The notes under the pieces are model-generated. The model was not told the origin of the DNA. It made no database searches and saw only the letters and a list, made by a program, of their open reading frames with translations. Below are positions 1-11,337 of a stretch of DNA of 64,000 bases, piece by piece (the stretch's first letter is position 1; each line of letters begins with the position of its first letter). A program made the translations under genes and the position numbers. The DNA is from Zantedeschia hybrid cultivar (lineage: Eukaryota > Streptophyta > Magnoliopsida > Alismatales > Araceae). The stretch covers positions 49,471,129 to 49,535,128 of the forward strand of contig JARZZO010000009.1 of NCBI GenBank assembly GCA_030544215.1, read 5' to 3'.

Positions 1-1189
1 TGTGGTTTAATGTTTGGTTAAGTGACTTTAACCGTAAGTTATGAAACACTGAATTATTTGCGACATCGAGATACATGCGAAGACCGTTAATGGTCAAGAG
101 GGGATCGCTCACTGTCAGGTATATCACAGACAGTTAATGAGTCATGATATGGACGCTCCACTAAATCCCTGGCCAAGGTGGTATCGGTTCGTTTGGAACG
201 AACGTGAAATTATTATGGAGGTCATGGTCATACGACACGATCACTAGTGGTTTGACATAACCATACCACACGATTGGATCGGACGCATAGAATGAGCGAG
301 AGATTATAGCGATACGGTAACTGATGACTTACAGGTGACATACATGGTATAGATGAACCCGGCATCCTCTGGGATCACGCGGATTTGCTTGACCCAACGT
401 GATCAAAAAGGTCCGGAACAAATTAAACGGTTATTGGGAATAGCCAGTTTAATTTACTTCTAATTAGATTAGAAGTCAATGGATCTTTAAACCAGAGTGA
501 TAATAGGCTTAGAGGATCACACACAAATAACTCTTGCAGAACGGAATATTATTGTATGGAAAAATATACTAAAGCATTAAATTCTTTTGGGAAAAGAATT
601 TATAAATGGCTTAAAGTATATATGCAATAATATAAAGGACATATATATAATATATGTATTATTAGGCTTGTTTGATAAATAAGCTAATAATAATATATTG
701 ATATATAATATACCCTGGGGTTTACTTTAACTGCGGCAGTTAAAGATGGGTTTGGTTAAACGAGACGGTTCAAGTTGCCACCTTACCATTCTATAAATAA
801 CCCATGTTCTCCAACCCGTAACCAAGCTAATGCTTTACCCATTCCAAAAGGGTTGGCCGTCAAGTAAAAGTTGGAAGGGTTGGACTCTTGCCAACAGAGC
901 TCTTGAGGCTAGTGGGTTTGTGCGGGTGTTGGAGAAGGAGAGCTCCGTTACTGCGCGGGTTGGTGTGGATTAAGCTCTAGAGGCCGGACGTTTGTGCGGC
1001 TCAAAACTTCGAGGAGTACGACATCGATTTTCACAAGATAACTTATTCTGTGCAAGGTGATAAATCTCGTATGATTTATTGAAGATCATTTTTGTTGCAT
1101 CAATCGGCGCCCGAATCGGTTTGAGAAATCGTTTTGTTTTATGTTCTTCCGCTGCTGTGATTTCCCGTGGGTTAAGACCGAACCCAACA
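1..1189 (+). repeat. 5' LTR of Copia-1 (3' part only)
   Basis: Position 1 aligns with 6802 in the 3' LTR and the repeat ends at ACCCAACA (1182-1189), directly before the primer-binding site. The LTR normally begins TGTTAG, which is outside the window. It carries a TATA-like box near 792 and an AT-rich stretch with a bulged 12-bp hairpin at 657-692. Confidence 0.93.
792..799 (+). promoter_or_regulatory. Candidate TATA box of the Copia-1 5' LTR
   Basis: TATAAATA lies about 400 bp before the LTR end. The same octamer is kept in the 3' LTR at 7593-7600 although nearby bases differ. It would drive the genomic RNA from the 5' LTR. No transcription start is visible from sequence alone. Confidence 0.45.
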
Positions 1190-1190
1190 G

Positions 1191-1206
1191 TGGTATCAGA
1201 GCCAGG
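1191..1206 (+). other. Primer-binding site of Copia-1 (tRNA-Met type)
   Basis: TGGTATCAGAGCCAGG begins one base after the LTR end. TGGTATCAGAGC is the classic plant LTR-element site complementary to the 3' end of initiator tRNA-Met, so minus-strand DNA synthesis would start here. Confidence 0.9.
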
Positions 1207-2359
1207 TTTAGGCTCCTGTTGATGCAACTAGGAAGAATGATCTATGTTGTAACATTATGTTCGAGTTCTTCAATTTTATTTTAATTTTTTTTTAGGCCCT
1301 GAAAAATTTATTTTTCTGAGACAGTAGGAGTTTCGACGGCTGGTTGGACCGCCGTCAGGTTTTGGACGACAAGCTGGGCCACCGTCCATGGCCATGTAAA
1401 CGGCACTTGGAGTGGCCGTCGAGTTAAATTTGAATTTTGAGAGGATTATCGTTAAAATTCAAATTTTAGTTTGTAAAATTATTGGATAATTTTCAAAGGA
1501 ATAAATTGTGAATTTTAATGAAAGATAATTGAAGACGATCATTTAATTAAATTGTATTTGATCATTGGATGATTAACTTGAATTTAAATTTTATGATTGT
1601 CTTAATTATCTTGATTGATTGAATTTAACTTCATGTGTGTATCCTGTTATACATCTAGAATGGTTCTGTGAATAGATGTTACTATGATGCCTTAATTATT
1701 TTGGTCTCTGTTAGATTAATTTTGAATGTAACGATGAGTTTTTCAAAATTAAACATGACCAAAATTTCTCGTATGCACAACCCATGATTTCAATCCATAT
1801 ATAAGGAATATTTTAAAAATAACCCTTCTGTGATTGATACGATTGGGTTTGGAATGGTGGGTGATCATGGACTTAGCTCAGTTCGTTTTAGGCCTGCGAG
1901 CCTTCCTTCTTCCTCCATTTAATTTTCAATGTAATTCTATCTTCCTCCGATAAATGTACTCATCTTAAAGGCTGTTAGAAATTATTTGGCATGTAATTCT
2001 TTTTCCAGTCTGCGAGCCATGTAATTATTGTAATTAATGCTACGAATGGAGCTTGAAGGCACGGAGGACGAACTGCGAGGATGATCCTGCTACTTGGGAA
2101 GTAGGCTGGATATCAGCATAGCTTTACTTAGAGTCCATGATCACCTAGGCTTATTTATTTGCATGGGATGCATTTATTTTAAGCAATTATTAGGTATAGT
2201 AAATATATAGTACGAATATATTTATTCTACCACTTAAGGTGAGACCAAGATAAAAGTAAAATACCCTCTTTTTTAAATATTAGATCTGTGAACGTAGTTT
2301 TAGAAGCCGTCGTGGCCCTCCACCATTATAGGGTGACTGAATGTCATTATTTCATGGAT

Positions 2360-2657
2360 TTGTTGTGCTTTCCACAAGGTTCATGATTTGGTGGCAGGAT
2401 CTCAGTCCTAAAGCTTTGTTTCAATGGGATGAGGAACTGAACTTGGCCTTGTTGTGCTTTCCACAAGGGTCGGGTCATGAACTCATTGCTGTGTAGTAAT
2501 GGTGGTGCGATCTAACTGGGAGTATCCTTTGTTGTGCTTTCCACAAGGGGATGACTGCTTGGGGGCCAAAAGTTGGATATTGCATTGGATGCAAGTGATG
2601 TTGACTGTCCAAGGAGTGGGATGTGATTTGTTGTACTTTCCACAAGGTTGGATCCTA
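2360..2657 (+). repeat. Four-copy leader motif of Copia-1
   Basis: The 20-mer TTGTTGTGCTTTCCACAAGG occurs at 2360, 2449, 2529 and 2638 (the last with one change, TGTACT). Intervals are 89, 80 and 109 bp. TTGTG and CACAA within each copy can pair across CTTTC. Equivalent four-copy sets at nearly the same intervals are present in Copia-3 and Copia-4. The last copy ends 182 nt before the gag start. Confidence 0.9.
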
Positions 2658-2706
2658 GTTCTGTTGGGATTCCGACCCACTAGGATGATCGCCGTGATCT
2701 CCCATT

Positions 2707-2729
2707 CTATGTGATTGAGGGTCATATAG
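2707..2729 (+). other. Conserved leader stem-loop of Copia-1
   Basis: CTATGTGAT pairs with GTCATATAG across the loop TGAGG: nine pairs, two of them G-U type. It lies 110 nt before the gag start. Copia-3 has the homologous stem with a different, fully paired sequence and the same TGAGG loop at 111 nt. Confidence 0.7.
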
Positions 2730-2838
2730 TTCGACGCAAAATAGTGGAGCTAACTAAGATAGAAAACCATATATAAAGTTAGAACCTTGAACGCATGCTA
2801 AATATTGTCTTTTATTTTTCATTCAGATCATTATATCA

Positions 2839-3653
2839 TTGTCTAATCACCTCTGTCGCATCTTGGATGCGAACAAATTGACTGGACCTAATTATCAAGA
2901 CTGGCTACGTAATCTGCGAATAGTCTTAACAGCCGAAAAGATTGTGTACGTGTTAGACACGATTCAATCTGAGCCTCCTGCTGATGCCGATGAGGGTGAT
3001 CAATTAAATTATGCAAAATGGTCGGAAGATTCTTCCCTTGCGCAATGTTATATACTGGCCTCTATGACTCCCGAGCTACAGAGACAATTTGAAAAGATAG
3101 ATTGTAGAGCTATACTTCTCCAACTACACCAGCTCTTTGGTGAGCAGGGTAGGATAGAGAGGTATGAGCTCTCCAAGAAACTTTTCAGGACTAGGATGTC
3201 TGAGGGTGCTTCAGTACAGGTTCATGTACTAAAAATGATGGAGTGGATAGAGAGACTCAATGGGCTAGGATTCAAGTTGGATCTTGAACTTAGCATTGAT
3301 TTCATTCTCCAGTCATTGCCTGAATCCTTTTCTCCCTTCATCATGAATTTTAACATGCATAGGATTGAGGTTTCTCTACCAGAACTCTTAAACATGTTAA
3401 AAAGTGTTGAAAGGACCATATAGAAGGAGAAACCATTTTCTGTAATGATTGTTGGTCGGACTAACAAGAAAATGAAGGCCACCCAGACACCCAATAATAA
3501 GAAGGGAAAGAAATCGACTAAAGGTAATCAGATCACCAAGGCAGGCAAGGGCAAGGACAAGAAGGATGAAAAAGACAGCAAATGCTTTCAGTGTGGATAG
3601 ACAGGTCACTGGAATAGGAATTGCAAGGCAATTTTGAATGAAGGTTTCCAGTG
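2839..3653 (+). pseudogene. Copia-1 gag (capsid and nucleocapsid), broken
   Basis: Gag forms the particle and binds the RNA. The reading frame opens with residues SNHLCRILDANKLTGPNYQD, typical of plant Copia gag (UBN2-type core), and runs to a TAG at 3421. The same frame continues to a CX2CX4HX4C zinc knuckle at 3583-3624 that contains a second stop (TAG, 3598-3600) in the place of its fifth-following residue. The codon at the expected start (2839-2841) is TTG, where Copia-3 and Copia-4 have ATG, so the start itself appears lost. The zinc knuckle is followed almost directly by the pre-integrase domain, so the protease is missing. Confidence 0.85.
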
Positions 3654-3659
3654 ATAAGA

Positions 3660-4560
3660 CAGAAGAAGTGAATCCTGCATATCTTTGGCATTGCAGACTT
3701 GGTCATATAGGAGAGAATGATTTCTAACCTATGTTCATATGAATACTTGAATTCATTTGAATTCAAATCATTTGATACCTGTGAGTCGTGTCTCATGGGG
3801 AAGATGACCAAAGCTCATTTTAGTGGACATAGTGAAAGGGTTGTTGAGCTTCTGGAACTCATCCATATGGATGTATGTGGACCCATGTCAATAGAAGCTA
3901 AAGGAGGATATGTCTATTTCATTTCTTTTATTGATGACTTCTTTAGGTATGGCTATGTGTATTTAATGAGATACAAATCATAAGCTTTTGAGAAGTTTAG
4001 CGAATATAAGAATGAAGTAGAGAAGCAGACTGGTAAAAGTATTAAAACTCTTCGATCAGATCGAGAAGGTGAATACTTAAGTCTCGAATTCACTTCTTAC
4101 CTAAAGGACAATGGAATAATTTCTCAATGGACCCACCATATACACCACAACATAATAGTGTATCTGAAAGGAGAAATAGGACTTTGTTAGACATGGTCCG
4201 TTCCATGATGTCCTTGGTAGAATTACCATTAACTCTATGGGGGTACGCTTTAGAGACTGCAACCTACTTGTTAAATAGGGTTTCGAGTAAGTCAGTTCTT
4301 ACCACACCATATGAGATATGTAAGGGAAGGAAACCGAACTTTAATCATATTAAAGTTTGGTGGTGTCCTCCCCATGTGAAGAGGAATGATGCAAATAAGC
4401 TAGAGTCAAGAACAGACAAGTGTAGGTCTGTGGGATATCCAAAAGAGACATTTGGATATTATTTCTATCACCCTTCTGAGCAAAGGATCTTAGTGGCTAA
4501 GAGAGTTGTATTCCTGGAGAAGGAATATCTCCTTTAGAAAAACAGTGAGAGCCAGATAGA
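3660..4560 (+). pseudogene. Copia-1 pre-integrase and integrase, broken
   Basis: Integrase inserts the cDNA into the host chromosome. LWHCRLGHIGEN near 3690 is the GAG-pre-integrase motif, but it is joined after a deletion to the stretch holding TCESCLMGK (3778 on). The catalytic triad can be followed: D in HMDVCGPM (about 3870), D in LRSDREGEY (about 4058), then, after a frameshift near 4125, E in SERRNRTL (about 4165). The frame then runs to a stop at 4537. A further stop lies near 3983. Identity is clear; activity is excluded by the breaks. Confidence 0.88.
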
Positions 4561-4599
4561 ACTGGACAAGGTCCATTAACCACAAACTGGGGACATAGT

Positions 4600-6309
4600 C
4601 TCATTAGATGAGACACCACCTACGGAAAATGCTCAAAATGAAACACATATATTGCGAAGATCTGGTAGGGTACCTAGAGAACCTGAGAGATATGTTGGAC
4701 ATATCTCTGACAGTTCGTCTAAGGAAAGGATAAATGAGGATGATGATCCTCAATCCTATCAAGAGGCAATTCGTAATTCTGACTCCGAGAAATGGAAGGA
4801 AGCTATGGATTCATAAATCCAATCCATGTATACCAATCAAGTTTGAAACTTGGTTGACATACCTGAAGGGAAGGTCCCTATCGGCTGCAAATGGATCTTC
4901 AAAAGGAAGATCAGAGCAGATGGACAAATTGACATTTATAAAGCTCGACTAGTGGCAAAGGGATATCGTCAAAGACAATGAATTGACTATGATAAAACTT
5001 TTTCACCAGTAGCAATGACAAAGTCAATTAGAATCCTCCTTGCCATTGCAGCATACCTAGATTATAAGATCTGGCAGATGGATGTGAAGACAACTTTCTT
5101 AATAGAAACTTGTCAGAGAGGTGTACATGGTACAATCTGATGGATTCACATCTAAGCAGCATCCCAATAAGGTATGCAAGCTTCAGAAATCCATTTATAG
5201 ATTGAAGCAGGCGTCTCGAAGTTGGAATTTAAGATTTGATGAGGTTATCAAATCTTTTGACTTCATTCGAAATAAAGACGAACCCTGTGTTTACAAGAAG
5301 GTCAGTAGGAGCTCAATAACCTTCTTAGTCCTCTATGTTGATGACATCTTACTCATGGGAATGATGTAAGGATGCTGACATCAATGAAGTCTTGGTTGTC
5401 CAAGACATTCTCCATGAAGGATTTGGGAGAAGCATCCTATGTGCTGGGCATAAGAATCTATCGTGATAGATCAAAAAGGATGCTGGGAATGTCCCAATCC
5501 ATGTACATAGATACTATACTCAGGAGATTCCAAATGGAAAATTCCAAAAGAGGTCTCATTCCTATGAGACATGGAATTTACCTATCTAAGGGCATGGCCC
5601 CTAGAACACCTGAGGAAGTAGAGCACATGAGTCGGGTATGCTATGCCTCGGCAATAGGGTCGATTATGTATGCCATGCTATGTACTCGCCCTGATGTGGC
5701 CAATGCTTTTGAGCATTACCAGTAGATATCAGAGTGATCCAGGCGAAGAGCACTGGAAAGCATTGAAATACATCCTTAAGTACTTGAGAATAACTAAGGA
5801 TCTTTTCATGCCGTATGGAGGAGAAAAGGACTTGCAATTGAGAGCATATACAGACTCTAGTTTCCAGTCAGATTCGGATGATAGCAAATCCATGTTTGGA
5901 TTTGTATTCATGTTAAATGGAGGAGCAGTCAGTTGGAAGAGTTTCAAGCAAGAAATGACTGCGGATTCAACGATAGAGGCAGAGTATATAGCTGCGGCTA
6001 AAGCTGCCAAGGAAGCGGTCTGGATGAAGAAATTCATCTCGGAACTTGACATAGTTCCCAGTATATCAGATCCCATCCCATTATTATGTGATAATAATAG
6101 GGCCATCGCACAGGCGAAGGAACCTCGGTCTCATCAAAGGTCGAAGCATATTCTTTGGCGCTTCCACCTAATTCGGGAGATTGCTACAAGGGGAGATGTG
6201 ATGGTAGAGCGACAATATTGCAGATCCACTAACTAAGCCTTTGTCGCAGATTGTGTTTGAGCGTCATCGGGAAAAGATGGGGCTCAATACCGTGGGCAAT
6301 TGGCTGTAG
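4600..6309 (+). pseudogene. Copia-1 reverse transcriptase and RNase H, broken
   Basis: RT copies the genomic RNA and RNase H removes it. The linker is followed by RT motifs such as GCKWIFKRK (about 4880) and LVAKGYRQRQ (about 4950), with stops in place of residues near 4815, 4845 and 4981 and frameshifts near 5095 and 5370. The catalytic YVDD is intact at 5334-5345. RNase H shows YTDSSFQSD (about 5850), STIEAEYIA and LCDNN. A frameshift near 6210 separates the final segment, which ends in GNWL and a TAG at 6307-6309, just before the polypurine tract. Confidence 0.9.
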
Positions 6310-6310
6310 T

Positions 6311-6323
6311 ACAAGTGGGAGAT
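6311..6323 (+). other. Polypurine tract of Copia-1
   Basis: ACAAGTGGGAGAT lies immediately before the 3' LTR. The same AAGTGGGAGAT is found on the other strand next to the LTRs of Copia-2 and Copia-3. It primes plus-strand DNA synthesis. Confidence 0.88.
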
Positions 6324-7990
6324 TGTTAGTTTTGGGTGTCCTACAGACCAATTATGGGTCGTGTAGGCCCAGTGTGTTATATAATCTTGTTCAATATAAT
6401 TAAGTGGTAATTAGAGCGTAAACATGTAATCTATGGATTACTTTGCGTTGTCCCCGGGATATGTGGTTATAAAGTCAATTTCGAGATGAATCTCGAAAGT
6501 GAGTTTGACTGTATATGGACACATACCTTAGACTGTTCATGATAGAGAGTAATCACTCTGGGACATTGATTACTTGTAAATCAGCATGCATGATGTGTAG
6601 ATGACCAATATCACGGTCATAGGTGCGAGGCACCAGCACATATGTGTGGGTGTTCATCCTGAGACGATGTTCACTGAACTGATCCGTTGATGGATCTTCA
6701 GATGGTTAATTATACCTGATGTCAACTGAAGATCCATCTGTCTCAGTAGTATTGTTGATCCTTTGACCTGAGACATTAATGTGGTCTTGCATGAGGATTG
6801 GTGTGGTTTAATATTTGGTTAAGTGACTTTAACCATAAGTCATAAAACATTGAATTATTAGCCATATCGAGGTACATGTGAAGACCTTTAATGGTCAAGA
6901 GGGGATCGCTCACTAACAGGTATATCACAGACAGTTAATGAGTCATGACATGGACGCTCCACTAAATCCCTGGCCAAGGTAGTATCGGTTCGTTTGGAAC
7001 GAACGTAAAATTATTATGGAGGTCATGGTCAGATGACACGATCACTAGTGGTTTGACATAACCATACCACACAATTGGATCGGACTCATAGAATGAGCGA
7101 GAGATTATAGCGATACGATAACTGATGACTTACAGGTGACAGATAGGGTATAGATGAACCCGACATCCTCTGGGATCACGCGGATTTGCTTGACCCAACG
7201 TGATGAAAAATGTTCGGAACAAATTAAACGGTTATTGGGAATAGCCGGTTTAATTTACTTCTAATTAGATTAGAAGTCAATGGATCTTTAAACCAGAGTG
7301 ATAATGGGCTTGGAGGATCACACACAAATAACTCTTGCAGAACGGAATATTATTTTATGGAAAAATATACTAAAGCATTAAATTCTTTTGGGAAAAGAAT
7401 TTATAAATGGCTTAAAAGTATATATGCAATAATATAAGGGCATATATATAATATATGTATTATTAGGCTTGTTTGATAAATAAGCTAATAATAATACATT
7501 GATATATAATATACCCTCGAGTTTACTTTAACTGTGGCAGTTAAAGATGGGTTTGGTTAAACGAGGCGGTTCAAGCAACCGCCTTATCATTTTATAAATA
7601 ACCTATGTTCTCCGACCCGTAACCAAGCTAATGCTTTACCCATTCCAAAAGGGTTGGCCGTCAAGTAAAAGTTGGAAGGGTTGGACTCTTGCCAACAGAG
7701 CTCCTGAGGCTAGTGGGTTTATGAGGGTGTTGGAGAATGAGAGCTCCGTTGCTGCGCGGGTTGGTGTAGATTAAGCTCTAGAGGCCGAACGTTTGTGTGG
7801 CTCAAAGTTTTGAGGAGTACGACATCTATTTTCACAGGATAACTTATTCTGTGCAAGGTGATAAATATCGTATGATTTATTGAAGATCGTTTTTGTTGCA
7901 TCAATCGGAGCCCGAATCGGTTTGGGAAATCGTTTTGTTTTATGTTCTTCCGCTGCTGTGATTTCCCAGGGGTTACAACCAAACCCAACA
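6324..7990 (+). repeat. 3' LTR of Copia-1 (complete, 1667 bp)
   Basis: Begins TGTTAGTTTTGGG and ends ACCCAACA, so it has TG...CA ends with a short TGTT/AACA inversion. It matches 1-1189 from 6802 onward, with scattered substitutions. A TATA-like box is at 7593-7600. Nine bases (GGGGCTCCC, 7991-7999) separate it from the next LTR. Confidence 0.95.
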
Positions 7991-7999
7991 GGGGCTCCC

Positions 8000-9558
8000 T
8001 GTTGGGTTCTCGGGTTCCTCCCGATCTCTCGCGCAGTGGAAATAAAAATAAAAACGGAGATCCTTTCCCATTTCGAAAAATCTAAGATCTCGATAATCGG
8101 ATTATCGAATCTTACCGTGTGCGGATTCAGATTCGCAACCGTTCGGTTCCGTCGGTGCAACACCGCAAGCCGCGCAAGCGCCCGGCCTCTAGCGGAGTCC
8201 ACGCGATCCACCTTGCGACGGATATCCTCACGTTCCTCGTTCTTCGGAGCCCACGAAGTCTCCGCCGTTTGCCGCAACGATCATCGCAACGCGCGGACGA
8301 TTTCCTGTCGAACGGGATTCAGAGAAGTGGCGGAGCAGATCCGGGGATCCGGATATGTCTGGGACGCTAGAGAGAGGGAGACAAATAGAGGAGGGGGCGG
8401 CTAGGGTTAACAGTAGCTTGGCCTGCTCAGCCCGTTCGCTACATTTTATATCAACCGCGCGGTTTTTCATAAAAACCCCGATTTGTATAAAATCCACTTA
8501 TTTATCCATCGCCTTGAGAATCATTTGCGTGTGACCCTCTAGGCCCAATTACCAGTCCGGTTAATAGCCCAATAAGCCCAGTGACTCTTTACTGGCCTTA
8601 TTAATCAATTAATAACTCTTTATTAATTAATGAATCAATCGAATTGATGTCGCACATCGAATTCGACCGGGCCTCCGATCACGTTGGGTGCCAAGCAACA
8701 CCGCGTGAACCCGGAAGGTATCGGGGTTAAGTAACTCACTCTTCGAACCTTTCCACCAACAATTATAGTGTGGATATAATCCTTCATTCTTACAATACTC
8801 TCGAGTCAACTCAAGGTATGGAGTGCTATCAAACCCTAACCGGTCGACTCACTTGGATTGGATGCTACTGATGAATATCGAAAAACTCCTTTTCCGATAT
8901 TATCGTCCGCCCTGGCCAGAGACTTTCGCGCATCCTTCCTAGAGCATTCTCTCTCATTGTACCGAGAGCGAATGATTCCTTATTGACACACAATTCCCTT
9001 CGACGGTATTCCACTGTACCCGATCCTTGGCTATTTAGAATCCCGTGGTTAGAGATTCATTAACCAAGGGCAAAGCACTGAAGTCCACCGGCAAGATGTC
9101 CTTGGTGTATCAGGTCTGAGGACTATCTACGCAACTGCGACAATAGAATCAAGCTGGTTGACAGTGAGGTACCGTACCATCCAGCGATTCAATCGGATCA
9201 GTTCAGTGAACTCATTCTCTAATGAGCACCTACAAATTCGCCTTAGTGTCTCCACGAAAGTGACTATGAGATCAGTCACCCTCATCGTATGAGCAGGAGT
9301 AATCTGTACTAGTCTAACTGGATATCTGATGTCCTTCCCGGATATCCTCCGACTAGGAACGATTAAGAATATGTGTGTTTAAGTGATCAGTCTCACTAGT
9401 ATGATCTCATCATAATCTGATCACTATCGCACATATTCATGGACTTCATTATGAGACGATAAAAATATGATTTACAGACAATGAATATTATGCCATTATA
9501 TTAAAAATGAACCCGATTTACATAGTCATATTGGCTTGTAGGCCACCTAAACCTAACA
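8000..9558 (-). repeat. 3' LTR of Copia-2 (1559 bp)
   Basis: On the + strand it begins TGTTGGGTTCTCGGG and ends ACCTAACA. It aligns along its length with the Copia-3 LTRs at 19368 and 27166. A possible TATA box on the - strand is at about 8444-8457 (GATATAAAATG). Confidence 0.93.
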
Positions 9559-9571
9559 ATCTCCCACTTGG
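9559..9571 (-). other. Polypurine tract of Copia-2
   Basis: On the - strand CCAAGTGGGAGAT directly precedes the LTR, as in Copia-1 and Copia-3. Confidence 0.85.
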
Positions 9572-9572
9572 A

Positions 9573-11337
9573 CTAAAGCCAATCACCTTTATACAGTAAG
9601 CCTATAGACTTTAGGTGACTCTCAAACACAATTTGAGCCAACGGCTTTGTCAGTGGATCTGCTACATTGTCGACAGATGGAACTCTTTCCCCCACTACAT
9701 CTCCTCTGGATATGATCTCTCTGATAAGGTGAAAGCGCATCAGAATATGCTTCGATTTCTGATGAGACTGCGGCTCTTTCACTTGCGCAATCGCTCCATT
9801 GTTGTTTCACAATAGCAGAACAGGTTCAGAGATGCTGGGAACTACGCCGAGGTCGGTGATGAATTTCTTCAACCACACTGCTTCCTTGGCAGCTTCAGCT
9901 GCAACGATGTACTCAGCTTCTGTCGTCGAATCTGCAGTGGTTGCTTGCTTGGAACTCTTCTAGCACACTGCACCTCCGTTCAAAGTAAACACAAATCTAG
10001 ATGTAGACTTACTATCATCTAGATCTGATTGGAAACTCGAGTCAGTAAAGCCTCGCAGTTTCAAGTCACCTCTTCCATAGACAAGAAACATATCCTTAGT
10101 TCTTCTCAAGTACTTAAGGATACATTTAACTGCCTTCCAGTACTCTTCGCCTAGACCAGCCTGAAATCTGCTCGTAACACTTAAAGCAAATGCAACATCA
10201 GGCCGTGTACATAGCATGGCATACATGATAGATCTTATAGCAAAGGCATAAGGTACTCTATCTATGAATGTCCTCTCATCAGGAGTCTTAGGAGACTGCT
10301 CCTTTGAGAGATAAATCTATGTCTCATCGGTTTGAGACCTGTCTTGGAATTTTCCATGCCAAATCTTTTGACTATGGTATCTATGTACAAGGATTGAGTC
10401 ATTCCAAGCATCCTCTTTGATCTATCTCTATAAATCCGTATTCCCAATACGTAGGATGCTTCTCCCAAATCTTTCATGGAGAAGTTTTTCGACAGCCAGA
10501 TCTTTACCGATGACATCATAGCTACATCATTCCCAATGAGTACTATGTCGTCTACGTAAAGAACTAAAAAGGTGGCTGCGCTCCCACTGATCTTCTTGTA
10601 CACACAAGGCTCATCTTCATTCTTAATGAAGTCATAAGACTTGACAGCCTCGTCAAATCTTATGTTCCAGCTCCGGGAAGCCTGCTTCAGTCCATAAATA
10701 GACCTCTGAAGCTTGCACACTCTATTTGGAGATTCTTTGGATGTGAAACCTTCAGGTTGTATCATCCACACCTCTTCCTCAATTACCGTTGAGGAAGGCA
10801 GTATTCACATCCATCTGCCAGATTTCGAAATCAAAGTGTGCAGCTATGGCGAGTAGAACTCTGATCGACTTTATCATGGCAACTAATGAGAAAGTCACGT
10901 CATAGTAAATTCCTTGTCTTTGACTATATCCCTTTGCCACCAACCTTATATTATAAGTATCGATTCGTCCATCAACACCGATCTTTCTCTTAAAGATCCA
11001 CTTGCACCCGATAGGTACAATACCTTCAGGCAAGTCATCCAAGTTCCAAACTTGGTTGATGTACATGGACTGTATTTCTGAGTTCATGGCTTCTCGCCAT
11101 TTCCGGTTTCTGGGCCTTCTATAGCCTCCTAGTAGGTTTTAGGATCATCATCCTCATTATATTCTACCTTAGACTCTCCTTCAGCGATATGTCCCACATA
11201 TCGTTCGGGTAATCTAGGTACTCGACCAGATCTACGCGACTGATCTGTGTGTATCTGAACATATTCAGGAACTGATATCTCATCCGATGATTTTGCAGTT
11301 GTTTGGGGATTTGGAACCTCTTCTAGTCCTATTTTAC
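9573..11337 (-). pseudogene. Copia-2 integrase tail, RT and RNase H, broken
   Basis: Read on the - strand the segment starts in the integrase-RT linker (RRSGRVPRLPERYVGHIAEG, about 11220) and continues into RT (GCKWIFKRKIGVDGRIDTY, 10779-11087). After a frameshift in the NGN/VWM region it gives the RT body (10262-10771) with an intact YVDD at 10547-10558. RNase H is split over 9960-10226 and 9573-9800, ending in LYKGDWL and a stop. At least four frame changes or stops separate the pieces. Confidence 0.88.

Larger units (their letters stand above)
1207..2838 (+). other. Non-coding leader of Copia-1
   Basis: This 1.6 kb stretch between primer-binding site and gag has no supported gene. It holds a GC-richer block at about 1325-1430 with repeated CCGTC/GACGG words, an AT-rich middle (1430-2280), then a four-copy motif (2360-2657) and a conserved stem-loop (2707-2729). 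The part from about 2190 onward is recognisably homologous to the leaders of Copia-3 and Copia-4 read on their own strand, for example the shared GAGACCAAGATAAAAG near 2241. Confidence 0.8.
1..7990 (+). mobile_element. Copia-1, Ty1/copia LTR retrotransposon, left end outside the window
   Basis: Two long direct repeats (1-1189 and 6324-7990) flank an internal region with a tRNA-Met type primer-binding site, a long leader, a broken gag-pol in the Copia order (gag, integrase, RT, RNase H) and a polypurine tract. The offset between the two LTRs is 6801 bp at both ends of the aligned part, so the first 478 bp of the 5' LTR lie outside the window. The target-site duplication cannot be checked. Stops, frameshifts and loss of the protease make it non-autonomous. 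Confidence 0.95.

Noticed and set aside
1191..1206. tRNA gene at the tRNA-like sequences near LTR ends
   Set aside because: Only the 12-18 nt complement of a tRNA 3' end is present, so these are primer-binding sites.
2360..2657. The spaced 20-mers as a CRISPR-like array
   Set aside because: Spacers of unequal length are homologous between elements and it lies in a retrotransposon leader.
7991..7999. GGGGCTCCC between Copia-1 and Copia-2 as a shared duplication
   Set aside because: The left flank of Copia-1 is outside the window and Copia-2 has lost its far side, so nothing can be compared.
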